Numbered from the stretch's first letter, positions 10,199-20,518 are shown. The stretch is 64,000 nt of DNA from Flagellimonas sp. HMM57 (GCF_021390175.1 NZ_CP090004.1:2294001-2358000), one strand, 5' to 3'. Translations and numbers: made by a program. Notes: generated from the sequence alone by a model not told the origin.

Positions 10199-13100
10199 TT
10201 ATTTATCGTTGCCCTTACCCAACGAGATTTTATAGTCATCTATGTTTCCGTGTAACTTTAGGTTGAGGTATTTGACTTTCCTGTTTGGGTCGACCTCTAT
10301 GATTTTGTCGTTCGCGGCAATGGAATCTTTTTTCTTCTTATTTCCGAACAGCTTGTAGACGGCAGCTTGTTTAACGGTCTTCCAAGGTATTTTGATGTTA
10401 TAGGCTATATTGTTTTCCAAATCTTGAGTTCCCGATATTTCTAGGTGTCCCAAGGTCGATTCGATGGTCATGTTCGGTATGTTGATGCGCCCTTGGTTTA
10501 CGTCCAAATGGTTTTGAAGGGTATCAAAGCGAATGTTTTTAAGGTTTTTATCGCCCATATAATCCGATAACATGGACATGGGTTTGTAGTTCACTAAACG
10601 ACCACTGAGTACTTGAACATCCATCTGTATTTCCGATTGATCTAAATCTGGAACAAGATCAGGATACATCCTAATTTTTCCGTTGATTTGAGAAGAAACC
10701 TTACCATGCAAGTTCTCCGAGACCAAATGGTCCTGACCAAAATTTTCAAACTTGAATAGGATTTTGTCCAGATCAACATTGTTAAGGGTAAGATTGGGAT
10801 TCAGATAGATATGGTCTGGGTCACTACCATTAAAATACCCAGATAGGTTAAGACTTCCTCCCGCTGCATCCATGCTAAGCGTATTTACATAGACAAAATG
10901 ATTTTGTGTGGTGCGTATACTTGCATTTATATTCTTTAGATCAATACGATTGCGTATAAAATGATCAATATTGATATCAAACTGCATGTCTGTAAAAGGG
11001 AGTTCGTAAATATTGAAAGCTTCCGCATGCTTTTTGACATCTGCAGTTTTTGTATTGGTAGTTTTATGAGGAGCTGGAGGTTGTGTGTCAAAGTTGAAAA
11101 GTTGATCGTAATCAATGTAGTTTGCATTTAGGGCTAGATAGTTTTCTCGCTTTTTGGCGTTTTGTTCTTCCCCTAGATAATAGTTCAAGTTCACGTCAAA
11201 AATTGTTCTGCCAATTTCGCCATGGAACTTTTCGATTACGAGCTGCTCGTCCTCATAATGGATTCGACCTTTAAAGTCGTGGAATCGCATAGGATGTAGT
11301 TGCATTTTGGTATCTAGTTTATCAAGGTCCACATCAATGGAATGCAACATGGAATCTATGTAGTGCATACTGGAATTCACGTGCAATGTCAATTTTTCGA
11401 ATGTTTCGTGCCTATATTCTTTAGGCACGTAGTTTTCGCCTTTATAAGAAAAAACATCTTCCAGTCTAAGTAAGTCGGAAGTTAATGTAACATCCAATTT
11501 CACATCTCCGTTGAGTGCATCCTTTAGCCAAAATCCGTAATCATGTGCCATTCCGTTAAAATGGAAGTCGGAATCATCTACGTAACCCGTAAAATCCACA
11601 ACCTTAAGGTCTTTGTCATCTATAAGGAAATCCGCATGGAAGTCGTGCAATGTATGGGGATAGTATTTAAGTCGTGCGTTTAGACTGTCAATAAAGAATT
11701 CTCCTTTGGGCAAAAATTGGGATTCCGTAAAGTCTTGGGCCGAAGCTTTAAAAGAAAACCCTGCACTTAGGTCTTCTATTTTTTCATTGATGCCTTTTTT
11801 ATCTATCTCTGAAAATCCTGTCAATTCGGCAATATCAAGAACATCTGATTTAATATCAAGGTGTACTTCTACAGGGGTGTCTGAATGGTGGACGATAGCA
11901 GGTAGGTCCGATAGGTTTCCTGTCATGGACAAATCTGAATTCCCGACCTGCATATCAAATTGTTCAAGTACCGCATCTTTCCCGTTCATTATTAGGTGCA
12001 TATCAAGGTTTTTTAGGGGTGCAGGTAAATTTGCCGAAGAAATCTGAAGATTAGTCACCTTTAATTCGCTAAAGTAAGCCTGGTTGAGGTCGCTGATGGC
12101 TTTTTCCGGTTGATCTAGATCGATAATGTCGTGAAATCGCATTTTTAGAAACACATTTCCTGAGACATTTTCAATATCGGTAATGTTCAGAAACTTGGTC
12201 ATGAATGCTAAATTGAAATCGGCGTCCACCTGCATATCCACTTCTGGTTCTTCAAAGTTTTTCACAACCAAAGCACCAGAAAAATTACCGGACTCCAACT
12301 TGGCGTTCATGTCGGTAAGGGAAAATTCCATCGTCTTCATGCTACGATCTTCACCATTGGTGAAATAACCCTTAAATCCCATTTCGTTGATGCGCTTTCT
12401 TTCTTCCATGTTTTCCAAAAAAGCTTCACTTGCTCCGAATGTGGCTTCAATGAACGGCATCTTTCCATCATTAAGTGGCCCTTTAACTATACCGTTAAAA
12501 TAGATTTCCCCCTCATTTTCGTAGCGTTCCAAAACAGGTATAAGGTCTTCAGGGGCAAAAGCGATGAACATATCGAAATTGGGCTTGTCCCCTTTGACAG
12601 TAAGGTCAATCTGCATATCATTTTTCGTATCAAGGGTTCCTTGGAGGTCAAAGTTGCCGTGTTCCATGGTAATACCAGATGGCTTTATCTCAAGCATTCC
12701 TGTCTTTTCATTAAAAGTCACATCGGTATGTAGCTCAAAATGTTTGTGATGGATATAGGTCTTTTTGCTATCCTGGAATATGTTTAATTGGAATTCGGTA
12801 TCGATATGGCCGGCAATAAAATCTTTGCCTAGTTTAAATCCGCCATTGCCCGAGTAAATAACAGTTTCGATGTCCGTATTTGTAGCTTCATTCAACTTAC
12901 GGATGTTGAGATTTTTTAACTTGATATTTTTGAGGTGTAGATTTATTGGCTCGCCTTCTTCTGTTTCAGTGGTAGTTTTAAGTGCATTTTGAAGATTATT
13001 GGTTCCGTTTTCATGAAGAACAATATCAAGGTTTCCTTCCTTTAGAAACAGCGATTGTATTTCGTAGTTTCCCTTAACGATGTCCCACAGGTTAAGACCA

Positions 13101-13432
13101 ATATAAAGATTGTCAACATTGATGATTTTGGGCGCATTGTTCGCCTTGGTCTCATATATCCTTAAATCGTATAATTTTAGGGAAATATAGGGGAAGTTCC
13201 CGAAAAGCGATAACTTGGAATCGTCCATCGTAATTAGGCCCTTATGTTGTTGATTTAGCTCCGCTATTTTATCTTGGAGGATATCGTTTTGGGCATAGTG
13301 GATATAGAGCAACAAAATTCCCAGAAGTAGTGTAGGAAATAAAATGGCAGCAGCAACAAACCGCCACCAGAACTTTCGTTTTTTTAAAAATGGAAACTTC
13401 ATGCCGTACGTAAAGGTTCTTATGGTTCTCAT
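10199..13432 (-). CDS. AsmA-like protein
   Basis: A 1077-residue protein of the AsmA/TamB-like group, anchored in the inner membrane by one N-terminal helix (WWRFVAAAILFPTLLLGILLLYI, after a basic KKRK stretch) with a very long periplasmic part rich in beta strands. The family is linked to lipid transport between membranes and outer-membrane homeostasis. The frame opens with TTG at 13435, but ATG at 13432 is the likelier start and ATG at 13402 (MKFPFLKKRK) is also possible. The C-terminus has the AsmA_2-like DKNLKNIRFDTLQNHLDVNQ segment. It is followed upstream by an S9 peptidase in the same direction. Confidence 0.85.
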   Translation of the reverse strand: MRTIRTFTYGMKFPFLKKRKFWWRFVAAAILFPTLLLGILLLYIHYAQNDILQDKIAELNQQHKGLITMDDSKLSLFGNFPYISLKLYDLRIYETKANNAPKIINVDNLYIGLNLWDIVKGNYEIQSLFLKEGNLDIVLHENGTNNLQNALKTTTETEEGEPINLHLKNIKLKNLNIRKLNEATNTDIETVIYSGNGGFKLGKDFIAGHIDTEFQLNIFQDSKKTYIHHKHFELHTDVTFNEKTGMLEIKPSGITMEHGNFDLQGTLDTKNDMQIDLTVKGDKPNFDMFIAFAPEDLIPVLERYENEGEIYFNGIVKGPLNDGKMPFIEATFGASEAFLENMEERKRINEMGFKGYFTNGEDRSMKTMEFSLTDMNAKLESGNFSGALVVKNFEEPEVDMQVDADFNLAFMTKFLNITDIENVSGNVFLKMRFHDIIDLDQPEKAISDLNQAYFSELKVTNLQISSANLPAPLKNLDMHLIMNGKDAVLEQFDMQVGNSDLSMTGNLSDLPAIVHHSDTPVEVHLDIKSDVLDIAELTGFSEIDKKGINEKIEDLSAGFSFKASAQDFTESQFLPKGEFFIDSLNARLKYYPHTLHDFHADFLIDDKDLKVVDFTGYVDDSDFHFNGMAHDYGFWLKDALNGDVKLDVTLTSDLLRLEDVFSYKGENYVPKEYRHETFEKLTLHVNSSMHYIDSMLHSIDVDLDKLDTKMQLHPMRFHDFKGRIHYEDEQLVIEKFHGEIGRTIFDVNLNYYLGEEQNAKKRENYLALNANYIDYDQLFNFDTQPPAPHKTTNTKTADVKKHAEAFNIYELPFTDMQFDINIDHFIRNRIDLKNINASIRTTQNHFVYVNTLSMDAAGGSLNLSGYFNGSDPDHIYLNPNLTLNNVDLDKILFKFENFGQDHLVSENLHGKVSSQINGKIRMYPDLVPDLDQSEIQMDVQVLSGRLVNYKPMSMLSDYMGDKNLKNIRFDTLQNHLDVNQGRINIPNMTIESTLGHLEISGTQDLENNIAYNIKIPWKTVKQAAVYKLFGNKKKKDSIAANDKIIEVDPNRKVKYLNLKLHGNIDDYKISLGKGNDK

Positions 13433-13698
13433 CAAACGAAAAAATCGTTTTATGATTGTTCACTATTTAACAAATAAATTTCGAGAATTTATATGTAAAA
13501 ATTTGGTTTAAACTAATGATTGTACCATATCAATTGATGGATTGAAGTAAAAGCCTGAATTTAAGGGCCAACGTTTCATATTGAACACGGTCGAAAGGCC
13601 CGAACTGATAATAACAAAATTTTGATATCTATAGGATATTGCTCCAGATTCGATGTGGCAAAAAGTTTAAACAAAGAATGGTAGTCCACTGTTGAGCT

Positions 13699-16509
13699 TT
13701 AATCTTCACCAGTCCCATCCAAAAGCTCATATCCTTGCCTGAAGCCTTTCTCCATGGGAGGAACACCGCGCTGCATCCACGCTGGTTTGGGTTCGCCTTT
13801 TAAGAAATGGTCAAAAAACTGCGCCAACCGAATATTAAAATCTTTGCGATTTTGAAGCTTTAAGGGCCAGTGCGGCTCCCCGTTATAATTTAATAACCAT
13901 GATGGTTTGCCCAATCTGCGTAGACTTACAAAGAGTTCAATGCCCTGGTACCAAGGAACATGACCGTCGGCGTCATTGTGCATGACCAATAAAGGCGTGT
14001 TTATTTTATCAATATTGAAGATAGGGGAGTTTTCAATATATCGGGTGGGGTATTCCCATGGCGTACCCCCAATTCTACTTTGCGTATGCTCGTATTGAAA
14101 TTGACGGCTCAGACCTGTCCACCAACGTATTCCACCATAGGCACTGATCATATTGGGTACGGGTGCCCCAGCTTCCGCAGCTTTAAAAATATCTGTCTTT
14201 GTGACCAAATGGGCAATCTGATAACCTCCCCAGCTATGCCCTTGAACACCAATATTGTTAGGGTCTATAAAACCTTTTTCAATCAAGGAAGTAACACCGG
14301 GAATCACACAGTTATAAGCACTTTCCCCAGGATAACCAATACGGTAATGCACATCTGGGTTAAAGATGACGTAACCCCGACTGGCGTAAAAACTATAATT
14401 TAATGAAGACCGTTCGGCCCTGGGATGACGGTGTCTATGAAGCCGATCTGAATTCCTTTCATAAAAATTCACCAAAAGGGGGTATTTCTTGTTGGGGTCA
14501 AAATTTTCGGGCTTCACAAGCAAGCCTGTAAGTTTTTTACCATCCAATGAAATCCAGTTTACCAACGCTATAGTGCCCCAGTTGTACTCTTTCTGTTGTG
14601 GGTTGGCATTACTGAGCTTGATGTCTTTTTTGAAGTTCAAATCGGTAAGACGTAGATCGGGAAATTCTTTAAAGGACTGTCTGGTGAAAATCAGCTTATC
14701 GGTAAGAGGTGCTTTTGTTGGTGTTGCGTAACTGTACGGTCCGGAAACAAGTTGTTTTACAGTGTTTGACTTTGGATTGTATTTAGCATAACCCCCATCT
14801 TTGGACACCTCATTGAAGGTGCTCAATAAGAGTTTTTGGTCAAAATCGATAGCAGGCTCTTCCTCATCCAAATGCAGATAACGATATACCGTTTTGGTTT
14901 CCCTGCCCTTGGTCAATTTAGTCCGATTGCCAGTCTCTGGATTGATTTTCCAAATATCATAGCGGTCATAGATCAATAACGCCGTATCATTCTTGGTCCA
15001 ACCTGCAACGCCATAGGAATTGGGGTAATTGGGGTAATCGTTTTCTTCATTGTAGAACACAGCATCCTTGGTAAGGGGCCTATAGTTGCCCGATTGTAAA
15101 TTATAGGTGAACCATGTACTGTCTATCCTACTATATCCATAACCGTACTTTGCTTTGGGGCTAAGCCGCATACGGGGCATTTTTTTTACTTCCGATTGTG
15201 TTTCTCCTGTAATGGTATTGATAACCTTGTAATCGTAATAACGTCTCGCCGTCCATTGGCTTGGCAGTTCATAAGGTGTAGCGTTACGTGCCAAAGCATA
15301 AGGAGCATTGCCATTATCTCCTAGTTGGGCATCTATATAGGTTCTGTCCGCTAAGGTAATAAGCTGCTTGTCCTTTAGGAGTACTGCAGTCGTAAATGAT
15401 TGTATTGTATCATTCTTAAGTTGTAGTTCTTGAACGGTATATAATTTGGGTTCGTCGTACGTCCAAACTTCAACATTGACAATTTCTTCTTTTAATAAGG
15501 AAGTATCCTTTTCAATGGGGGGCTTGGCAAGGCCAAAAAACAACTTGGATTCGTCTCTGGAGAAATGTATTTTTCCGTGTTTGGAAACTACATAATTAGC
15601 AGGCGCGCTGGTATTGTCCACAATTTTTTCGGCAGTAGCCTTGCCTTCTTGCCAAAGAAAAAGTTCGTTTGGGCGCAACTGGATTTTTGTGGTATCCGTG
15701 TCTGCAATAAAACCGAGATTCTTGCCAGATTCGCTGAAGTTGAGCTGAAAATATTTTCCTTTTTTTGCTTCGTGGAGCATAGTGGTCTGCATTGTTTCCA
15801 CATTAATGACAAAGACCCCAGCATTCGCATCTTTTGTTTCGCCTGTTGTTGTGTAGGCAAACCATTTACCGGTTTTGGCAAAAGTATAATCGGTCACAAA
15901 CTTTATGGTATCCTGTGTATTGGTCGAAAGGTTCCTAAGCACCAAATGATACCCATTCTTTTTGTTCACCTTTTTGGGTTTATCCTTTTTCTTTTCGATA
16001 GGTGATACGGAATCTTTTTCCTCCTCTTTTTTCGTATCCTCTTTTTTGATGTCTTCCAGTAGGTAGGCCACAAAACCAGACCATTTTTCCGGCAGCTTGT
16101 ACGTTTTTATGTTTCCTATTTTTACAAGGTTTTTCGTCTTTAGGTTAAAAATTCCCAATGAATCCTTCGGAAGTTTTTCTTTTTTTACTTTTCGTTTTTT
16201 TAGGGCAACCACGCTGTCTTTCCATGGTTTTATTGTAAAGAGTGCATATTGTGAATCATAGGTAAAATGACCCTCTTTGCCACGGTCATATTCCAAAAGA
16301 AAATCGCCTTTGGAATCCTGTATCTTCAAAAAATTATCTTTTTCACCCTTTTCCAAATCGTATAGTACATAGGAGCCATCTGGTGAAATGGCCTCATCTT
16401 CCACGGTATTCCAAAGATTGATATCAGAATGGTCCAATACCTTTTTTTGGGCAAAAGATTCGACTAGCGAAAGGGTACTAAGCAACAGCAGAGGGATGAT
16501 TTTTTTCAT
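13699..16509 (-). CDS. S9-family prolyl oligopeptidase-like peptidase, secreted
   Basis: A 936-residue serine peptidase with an N-terminal signal peptide (KKIIPLLLLSTLSLVESFAQ), so it acts in the periplasm or outside. The long N-terminal region is a beta-propeller; the C-terminal alpha/beta-hydrolase domain holds Ser759 in GVQGHSWGGYQ, the acid in HNDADGHVPW (about 846-848), and His880 in NGEPHWPLK. A Lys/Glu-rich insert near residues 155-185 is low complexity. The annotation as a peptidase rests on the fold and triad; substrate preference is unknown. A TACCTTTG promoter element lies just upstream. Confidence 0.94.
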   Translation of the reverse strand: MKKIIPLLLLSTLSLVESFAQKKVLDHSDINLWNTVEDEAISPDGSYVLYDLEKGEKDNFLKIQDSKGDFLLEYDRGKEGHFTYDSQYALFTIKPWKDSVVALKKRKVKKEKLPKDSLGIFNLKTKNLVKIGNIKTYKLPEKWSGFVAYLLEDIKKEDTKKEEEKDSVSPIEKKKDKPKKVNKKNGYHLVLRNLSTNTQDTIKFVTDYTFAKTGKWFAYTTTGETKDANAGVFVINVETMQTTMLHEAKKGKYFQLNFSESGKNLGFIADTDTTKIQLRPNELFLWQEGKATAEKIVDNTSAPANYVVSKHGKIHFSRDESKLFFGLAKPPIEKDTSLLKEEIVNVEVWTYDEPKLYTVQELQLKNDTIQSFTTAVLLKDKQLITLADRTYIDAQLGDNGNAPYALARNATPYELPSQWTARRYYDYKVINTITGETQSEVKKMPRMRLSPKAKYGYGYSRIDSTWFTYNLQSGNYRPLTKDAVFYNEENDYPNYPNSYGVAGWTKNDTALLIYDRYDIWKINPETGNRTKLTKGRETKTVYRYLHLDEEEPAIDFDQKLLLSTFNEVSKDGGYAKYNPKSNTVKQLVSGPYSYATPTKAPLTDKLIFTRQSFKEFPDLRLTDLNFKKDIKLSNANPQQKEYNWGTIALVNWISLDGKKLTGLLVKPENFDPNKKYPLLVNFYERNSDRLHRHRHPRAERSSLNYSFYASRGYVIFNPDVHYRIGYPGESAYNCVIPGVTSLIEKGFIDPNNIGVQGHSWGGYQIAHLVTKTDIFKAAEAGAPVPNMISAYGGIRWWTGLSRQFQYEHTQSRIGGTPWEYPTRYIENSPIFNIDKINTPLLVMHNDADGHVPWYQGIELFVSLRRLGKPSWLLNYNGEPHWPLKLQNRKDFNIRLAQFFDHFLKGEPKPAWMQRGVPPMEKGFRQGYELLDGTGED

Positions 16510-16532
16510 TTTGATTAACTATAGGCGCATAT

Positions 16533-16540
16533 CAAAGGTA
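16533..16540 (-). promoter_or_regulatory. Candidate -7 element for the S9 peptidase gene
   Basis: On the minus strand the bases read TACCTTTG, an exact TAnnTTTG match, 23 bases before the start codon at 16509. No TTG at 19 bases further upstream is present. Confidence 0.3.
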
Positions 16541-16583
16541 ACGGTTACTTAAGAAATATGGTTACGGTATTTTAAGGAAAGCG

Positions 16584-16613
16584 TTGTCCGCTGATTTGCA
16601 ATATGTACCTTTG
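16584..16613 (+). promoter_or_regulatory. Bacteroidota-type promoter for rluB
   Basis: TTG at 16584-16586, exactly 19 bases of spacer, then TACCTTTG at 16606-16613. This is a full match to the Bacteroidota housekeeping pattern TTG-N19-TAnnTTTG, 17 bases before the rluB start. Confidence 0.65.
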
Positions 16614-16630
16614 CAAAAATTTAATGACTG

Positions 16631-17473
16631 ATGGCGAAATCAGACTACAACCGAAAAGGGAAACCTTCCAATAGAACTACTGGCGGAGATAGGCGAAAAC
16701 AATATTCCAAAAGTTATAATCCAGCTAAAAAGAAAGCTGCCCCACCAAAAAACACCAATCCCAACGAGATGCGTTTGAATAGGTATGTAGCCAATGCGGG
16801 TATTTGTTCCCGAAGGGAAGCGGATACCTATATCGCAGCGGGCAATGTATCCGTAAATGGAAAGGTGATTACGGAAATGGGCTATAAAGTTCAGCTAACG
16901 GACGATGTGCGCTTTGACGGTAGAAAATTGAACCCGGAAAAGAAAGAATACATACTACTGAACAAACCCAAAAACTTCATTACCACCACCAATGATGAAA
17001 AGGGCAGGCGTACGGTGATGGAACTTGTTTCCAGTGCTTCAAAATCCAGGCTTTTGCCCGTAGGGCGGTTGGACAGGAACACTACAGGACTTTTATTGTT
17101 CACCAACGACGGTGATCTTACCAAAAAACTAACGCACCCAACACATGGCGTTCGGAAAATCTACCATGTGCACTTGGACAAAAATCTTACTTTGGCCGAT
17201 TTGCGAAAAATAGAAGAGGGCTTAGAATTAGAGGATGGTAAGGTACAGGTCGATGATGTTAGTTATATACAGGGAGCGCCAAAAAAAGAAGTGGGCATTG
17301 AAATCCATAGCGGGCGTAACCGTATTGTTCGACGAATTTTTGAACATTTGGATTACCATGTTACCAAACTTGACCGGGTTATTTTTGCTGGGTTGACCAA
17401 AAAAGACCTGCCAAGAGGCCATTGGCGCAACTTAACGGAGCAGGAGGTCATTAATTTGAAGATGATTAAGTAA
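16631..17473 (+). CDS. rluB: Pseudouridine synthase, RsuA/RluB family
   Basis: Isomerises a uridine to pseudouridine in ribosomal RNA, probably 23S. After a basic, disordered N-terminal tail of about 45 residues comes an S4 RNA-binding domain (MRLNRYVANAGICSRREADT, about 47-66), then the catalytic domain with Asp148 in LLPVGRLDRNTTGLLLFTND and the GRNRIVRRIFEHL segment near residue 228. The length of 280 residues is normal for the flavobacterial form. RluB is the best label; RluF or RsuA cannot be excluded by eye. It has its own promoter at 16584-16613 and a hairpin terminator downstream. Confidence 0.88.
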   Translation: MAKSDYNRKGKPSNRTTGGDRRKQYSKSYNPAKKKAAPPKNTNPNEMRLNRYVANAGICSRREADTYIAAGNVSVNGKVITEMGYKVQLTDDVRFDGRKLNPEKKEYILLNKPKNFITTTNDEKGRRTVMELVSSASKSRLLPVGRLDRNTTGLLLFTNDGDLTKKLTHPTHGVRKIYHVHLDKNLTLADLRKIEEGLELEDGKVQVDDVSYIQGAPKKEVGIEIHSGRNRIVRRIFEHLDYHVTKLDRVIFAGLTKKDLPRGHWRNLTEQEVINLKMIK

Positions 17474-17508
17474 ATGTCATTATAGATTCCAGTTTATATA
17501 AAAAATAG

Positions 17509-17536
17509 AGCGGTTCAAGAACAGACTTGAACCGCT
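17509..17536. terminator. Bidirectional hairpin terminator between rluB and rsgA
   Basis: A perfect 11-base-pair stem (AGCGGTTCAAG / CTTGAACCGCT) with loop AACAGA. On the minus strand it is followed by TATTTTTTATATA, a strong terminator for rsgA; on the plus strand the T stretch GCTTTCTT is weaker and serves rluB. Confidence 0.75.
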
Positions 17537-17557
17537 GCTTTCTTCAAGATAATGTAC

Positions 17558-18613
17558 TCAGTACTTATTTCTTTTTTTGATGTTTTTAATCATTTTTCCA
17601 AATTTTTTATCTTTTTTTCGTTTTTCAGAAACGGTTAATTCAAAGTGCTCCTTCTCTTTTTCCATTTTTAAATAATTCTGATATAATGATGCATCGAGCT
17701 TCTTCGAACTAAGCGCCTCTAACACAGCGCATCCAATTTCATCGATATGTTTACAATTCGAAAACTTACACTGTTTGGCCAAGCTAAAAATTTCATTGTA
17801 GGAATCGGTTATTCCATCTGTGGAACTTGTAATACCTATTTCCCGCATACCGGGATTATCAATAAAAATCCCTTTTTTGGTAACGAGTAACTCTCTATGT
17901 GTGGTGGTATGTTTTCCTCTATGTATACGCTCATTTATTTCTCTGGTTGCCATTACATTGTTACCAATTAAATTATTGATCATAGAGGATTTGCCAACTC
18001 CTGATGAACCTAAAAAACAGTATGTCTTGCCTTTGAATAAATACGCCTCTAATTTTTTCAATCCTTTTTTGGAGGTATTGCTCAAACAAACCAGGGGGAT
18101 GTGTTTTATCCGTTTTTGAACGGTGGTAACTAGCTGTTGTAATTCAATATCAGATATCAAATCAATTTTGTTGAGAATGATAATAGGCTTGATTTCAGAT
18201 GAATTGCATATCGTCAAATATCGTTCAATGCGATTTATGCTGAAGTCCCTATCAATAGCTTGAACGATAAACGCGAAGTCAACATTGGCAGCAATGACTT
18301 GTATATCACCATGCTTACCAATAGCCTGTCTGGATATGACAGAAATCCTAGGTATTATATTATGGATTATTGAAATGTAAGCATCATAAATTACTAAAGC
18401 GACCCAATCCCCCACAGCAGGAAAATCTTCAGGACCGTTGGCCGAATATCTTAGGTTGCCAGTAATCTCTGCATCAAGGTCGCCCCGTTCTGTTTTAACA
18501 ATGTACTTTTCTTTATGTTGTACAACAATTCTCCCAACTTCAAAGTCTTTGAGGTTAGTATCAATTCTTAGTTTTTCGATTTTTTTGTTATATCCAAAAT
18601 CTTCTAATTTCAT
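17558..18613 (-). CDS. rsgA: Ribosome small subunit-dependent GTPase A
   Basis: A circularly permuted GTPase that helps 30S subunit maturation. The 351-residue protein has an N-terminal OB fold, then the G4 motif LNKID, the P-loop GSSGVGKSSMIN, and the G3 motif DNPGMREIG, in the permuted order expected for RsgA. The C-terminal zinc knuckle is visible as CKFSNCKHIDEIGC. The tail is highly basic (KKDKKFGKMIKNIKKRNKY). The gene converges on rluB across a shared hairpin terminator. It stands alone as a transcription unit. Confidence 0.95.
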   Translation of the reverse strand: MKLEDFGYNKKIEKLRIDTNLKDFEVGRIVVQHKEKYIVKTERGDLDAEITGNLRYSANGPEDFPAVGDWVALVIYDAYISIIHNIIPRISVISRQAIGKHGDIQVIAANVDFAFIVQAIDRDFSINRIERYLTICNSSEIKPIIILNKIDLISDIELQQLVTTVQKRIKHIPLVCLSNTSKKGLKKLEAYLFKGKTYCFLGSSGVGKSSMINNLIGNNVMATREINERIHRGKHTTTHRELLVTKKGIFIDNPGMREIGITSSTDGITDSYNEIFSLAKQCKFSNCKHIDEIGCAVLEALSSKKLDASLYQNYLKMEKEKEHFELTVSEKRKKDKKFGKMIKNIKKRNKY

Positions 18614-18956
18614 ATTCTGTATGTTTTAAAAGATTGTGTCTAATTCTCCTTTACATTGTGAGCAAAGGGTTTATCCGGAACATTTTGAAGTTCACTTCTT
18701 AGATGTTATCTAACCCAAATAATAGAGTAGGCACAATCAATGTGATGTTTTATTTGAAAATGTAAATAAGTAGTAATGCTTCGGATGCTTATCCGAAGTT
18801 AAGATGATAGCCAATGAAGAACATGACTATCTATTTTACAATATCCGAATATGAAATTACGGCTGTTATGGACATAAACTTTTAAAAAGTGTTTAAGCAG
18901 TTACAAAGTACTCAATAATTTTTGATTGCGGGCCATCTTTCTCAAAGTAATTTGTA
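18614..18956. other. Intergenic stretch with one hairpin, no gene seen
   Basis: 343 bases between rsgA and the oxidoreductase gene, rich in A and T. The only structure noted is a 7-base-pair hairpin at 18779-18798 (CTTCGGA / TCCGAAG, loop TGCTTA) with no T run on either side, so it is not a convincing terminator. No open frame of useful length with coding character was found. Confidence 0.5.
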
Positions 18957-19877
18957 TTACACTTTTATTTCAATAACAACATTCCCTTTTTTACGACCTC
19001 TGTCAACATAGGTATGGGCACTTACAATGTCCTCAAGTGGATAACTTTTGTCAATAAAGGGCTTTATTTTTCCTTCCTCTGCCAGCGCCTTTAATTTTAG
19101 GAGGTCCTCACTCTTTTCCTTTGTCAGCATTTTAACGGAAACAAAGACACCATTGCTATTTAAAACCTTCTTGGCTTTCGACTTGGTCGTCTTTCCAACA
19201 GCGTCAAAAACAATATCAAACGTTTCTTCAAGTAAAGCATAATCTTCTTGCGTATAATCAACCGTTTTGTCAGCTCCAAGGGATTTCACCATATCAATGT
19301 TTGAAGTACTGCACACTCCGGTAACGGAGGAGCTAAAGCTTTTTGCGATTTGAACGGCATAGCTGCCTACACTTCCAGAAGCACCATAGACCAATATGCT
19401 CTTACCTTTGGAGATTTTTGCTTTTTCCAATAAAAATAGCGCGGTCATGCCTCCAATGGGCAAAGTAGCTGCCTCTTTAAAACTGAGGTTTGTAGGTTTT
19501 ACATCGACAACACCATGTTTCCATTGCTCTGGCAAGCAAATATATTCAGCGTAAGAACCGGTATCGAGCATTGTAGTGGTGCCGAAGACTTCATCACCAA
19601 TGTTAAAACGGGTCACATCTTTTCCTTTTTCTTCAACTACTCCGGACAATTCATGGCCAAGAATCTTCTTTTTGGGTTTAAAGAGTCCAAAAATCAATCT
19701 CGCTGGTAGCCAAAACAAAGTAGGGAAATCTGAACTGCGAAGCCTTACATCCCCAGAAGTAACTGTGGCTGCGTGAATCTTGATAAGAATTTCATGGTCT
19801 TTTGGTATAGGTTTCTCAATCGCTGTTACTTTAAGAACACTGGGAGGACCATATTTTTGGTAGAGAACAGCTTTCAT
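18957..19877 (-). CDS. MDR-family NAD(P)-dependent oxidoreductase, quinone-oxidoreductase-like
   Basis: A 306-residue medium-chain dehydrogenase/reductase, probably a zinc-free NADPH-dependent quinone or enone reductase. The N-terminal GroES-like domain contains GHELSGVVEEKGKDVTRFN, and the Rossmann nucleotide loop is VYGASGSVGSYAVQIAK at about residues 159-175. The cysteine-rich structural zinc lobe of alcohol dehydrogenases is absent. It is flanked by non-coding gaps and looks like a single-gene unit. The exact substrate cannot be inferred. Confidence 0.88.
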   Translation of the reverse strand: MKAVLYQKYGPPSVLKVTAIEKPIPKDHEILIKIHAATVTSGDVRLRSSDFPTLFWLPARLIFGLFKPKKKILGHELSGVVEEKGKDVTRFNIGDEVFGTTTMLDTGSYAEYICLPEQWKHGVVDVKPTNLSFKEAATLPIGGMTALFLLEKAKISKGKSILVYGASGSVGSYAVQIAKSFSSSVTGVCSTSNIDMVKSLGADKTVDYTQEDYALLEETFDIVFDAVGKTTKSKAKKVLNSNGVFVSVKMLTKEKSEDLLKLKALAEEGKIKPFIDKSYPLEDIVSAHTYVDRGRKKGNVVIEIKV

Positions 19878-20045
19878 TTATGATGGTCGATTGGTTATTT
19901 GGTTTTCAATATCATAAGTCTCCCTTGATTTTCCAAATGGTTCTTGATTTTGTTGGGCTATTTCAATTATGACTAATTAATGATTCTTTTGTAACAGAAG
20001 GTGGATTTAAGGAGTTTTTTAATCCAAGTACAGAACGTATTTAAA

Positions 20046-20471
20046 TTAAAAACTTGATAAGTACCATTTGCCTTCTACTTTAACCATATTCATGGTTTCG
20101 TTGCTTCGACTTTCACCACTAGGGTGGTTAAACCAGAACGGGACTTTCGCCATTTCAGTTCCATCTGAGGATAAAAAGTATGTAACCTTTCCTGAAACTC
20201 GTGCATTTTTAAAATAACTTATAAATTCATTTATCGTCTGTTCCGAAGAAGAAGCAATATCACAGATATATTTTTGGGTGTCTCCATCATTTGTTTTATT
20301 CGGGGGACATAGCTTATTAAGATTTGAATAATCTTGTTCATTAGCACCTCTAAAAACTTCTCCAAGTACAAGTTTAGGATCGGATTGAAAATTTTCTGAT
20401 TTCGATTTCGATTGTGCTGCTACAATACTAAAGGCAAAACAGCATATTAATATGAATGATGTTTTTTTCAT
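20046..20471 (-). CDS. Small secreted protein, NTF2-like (DUF4878-type) candidate
   Basis: A 141-residue protein with a clear signal peptide (KKTSFILICCFAFSIVAAQS). A TTG at 20522 opens the frame earlier, but the ATG at 20471 places the signal peptide at the N-terminus and is preferred. The C-terminal half, ending VEGKWYLSSF, resembles the closing strand of NTF2-like DUF4878 domains; this is a weak, pattern-based impression. It follows 20519-21256 by 47 bases in the same direction, so the two secreted proteins are probably co-expressed. Function unknown. Confidence 0.65.
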   Translation of the reverse strand: MKKTSFILICCFAFSIVAAQSKSKSENFQSDPKLVLGEVFRGANEQDYSNLNKLCPPNKTNDGDTQKYICDIASSSEQTINEFISYFKNARVSGKVTYFLSSDGTEMAKVPFWFNHPSGESRSNETMNMVKVEGKWYLSSF

Positions 20472-20518
20472 GATGCGATTTATTTTATGTTCTAAAACAG
20501 TTGGTATAAACGACCGTT

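Noticed and set aside
13520..13545. CATATCAATTGA shared with 10159 as a further repeat copy
   Set aside because: Only 12 bases match, with no extension on either side.
18779..18798. Terminator for rsgA or the oxidoreductase
   Set aside because: The hairpin has no T run on either strand and lies too far from both stop codons.
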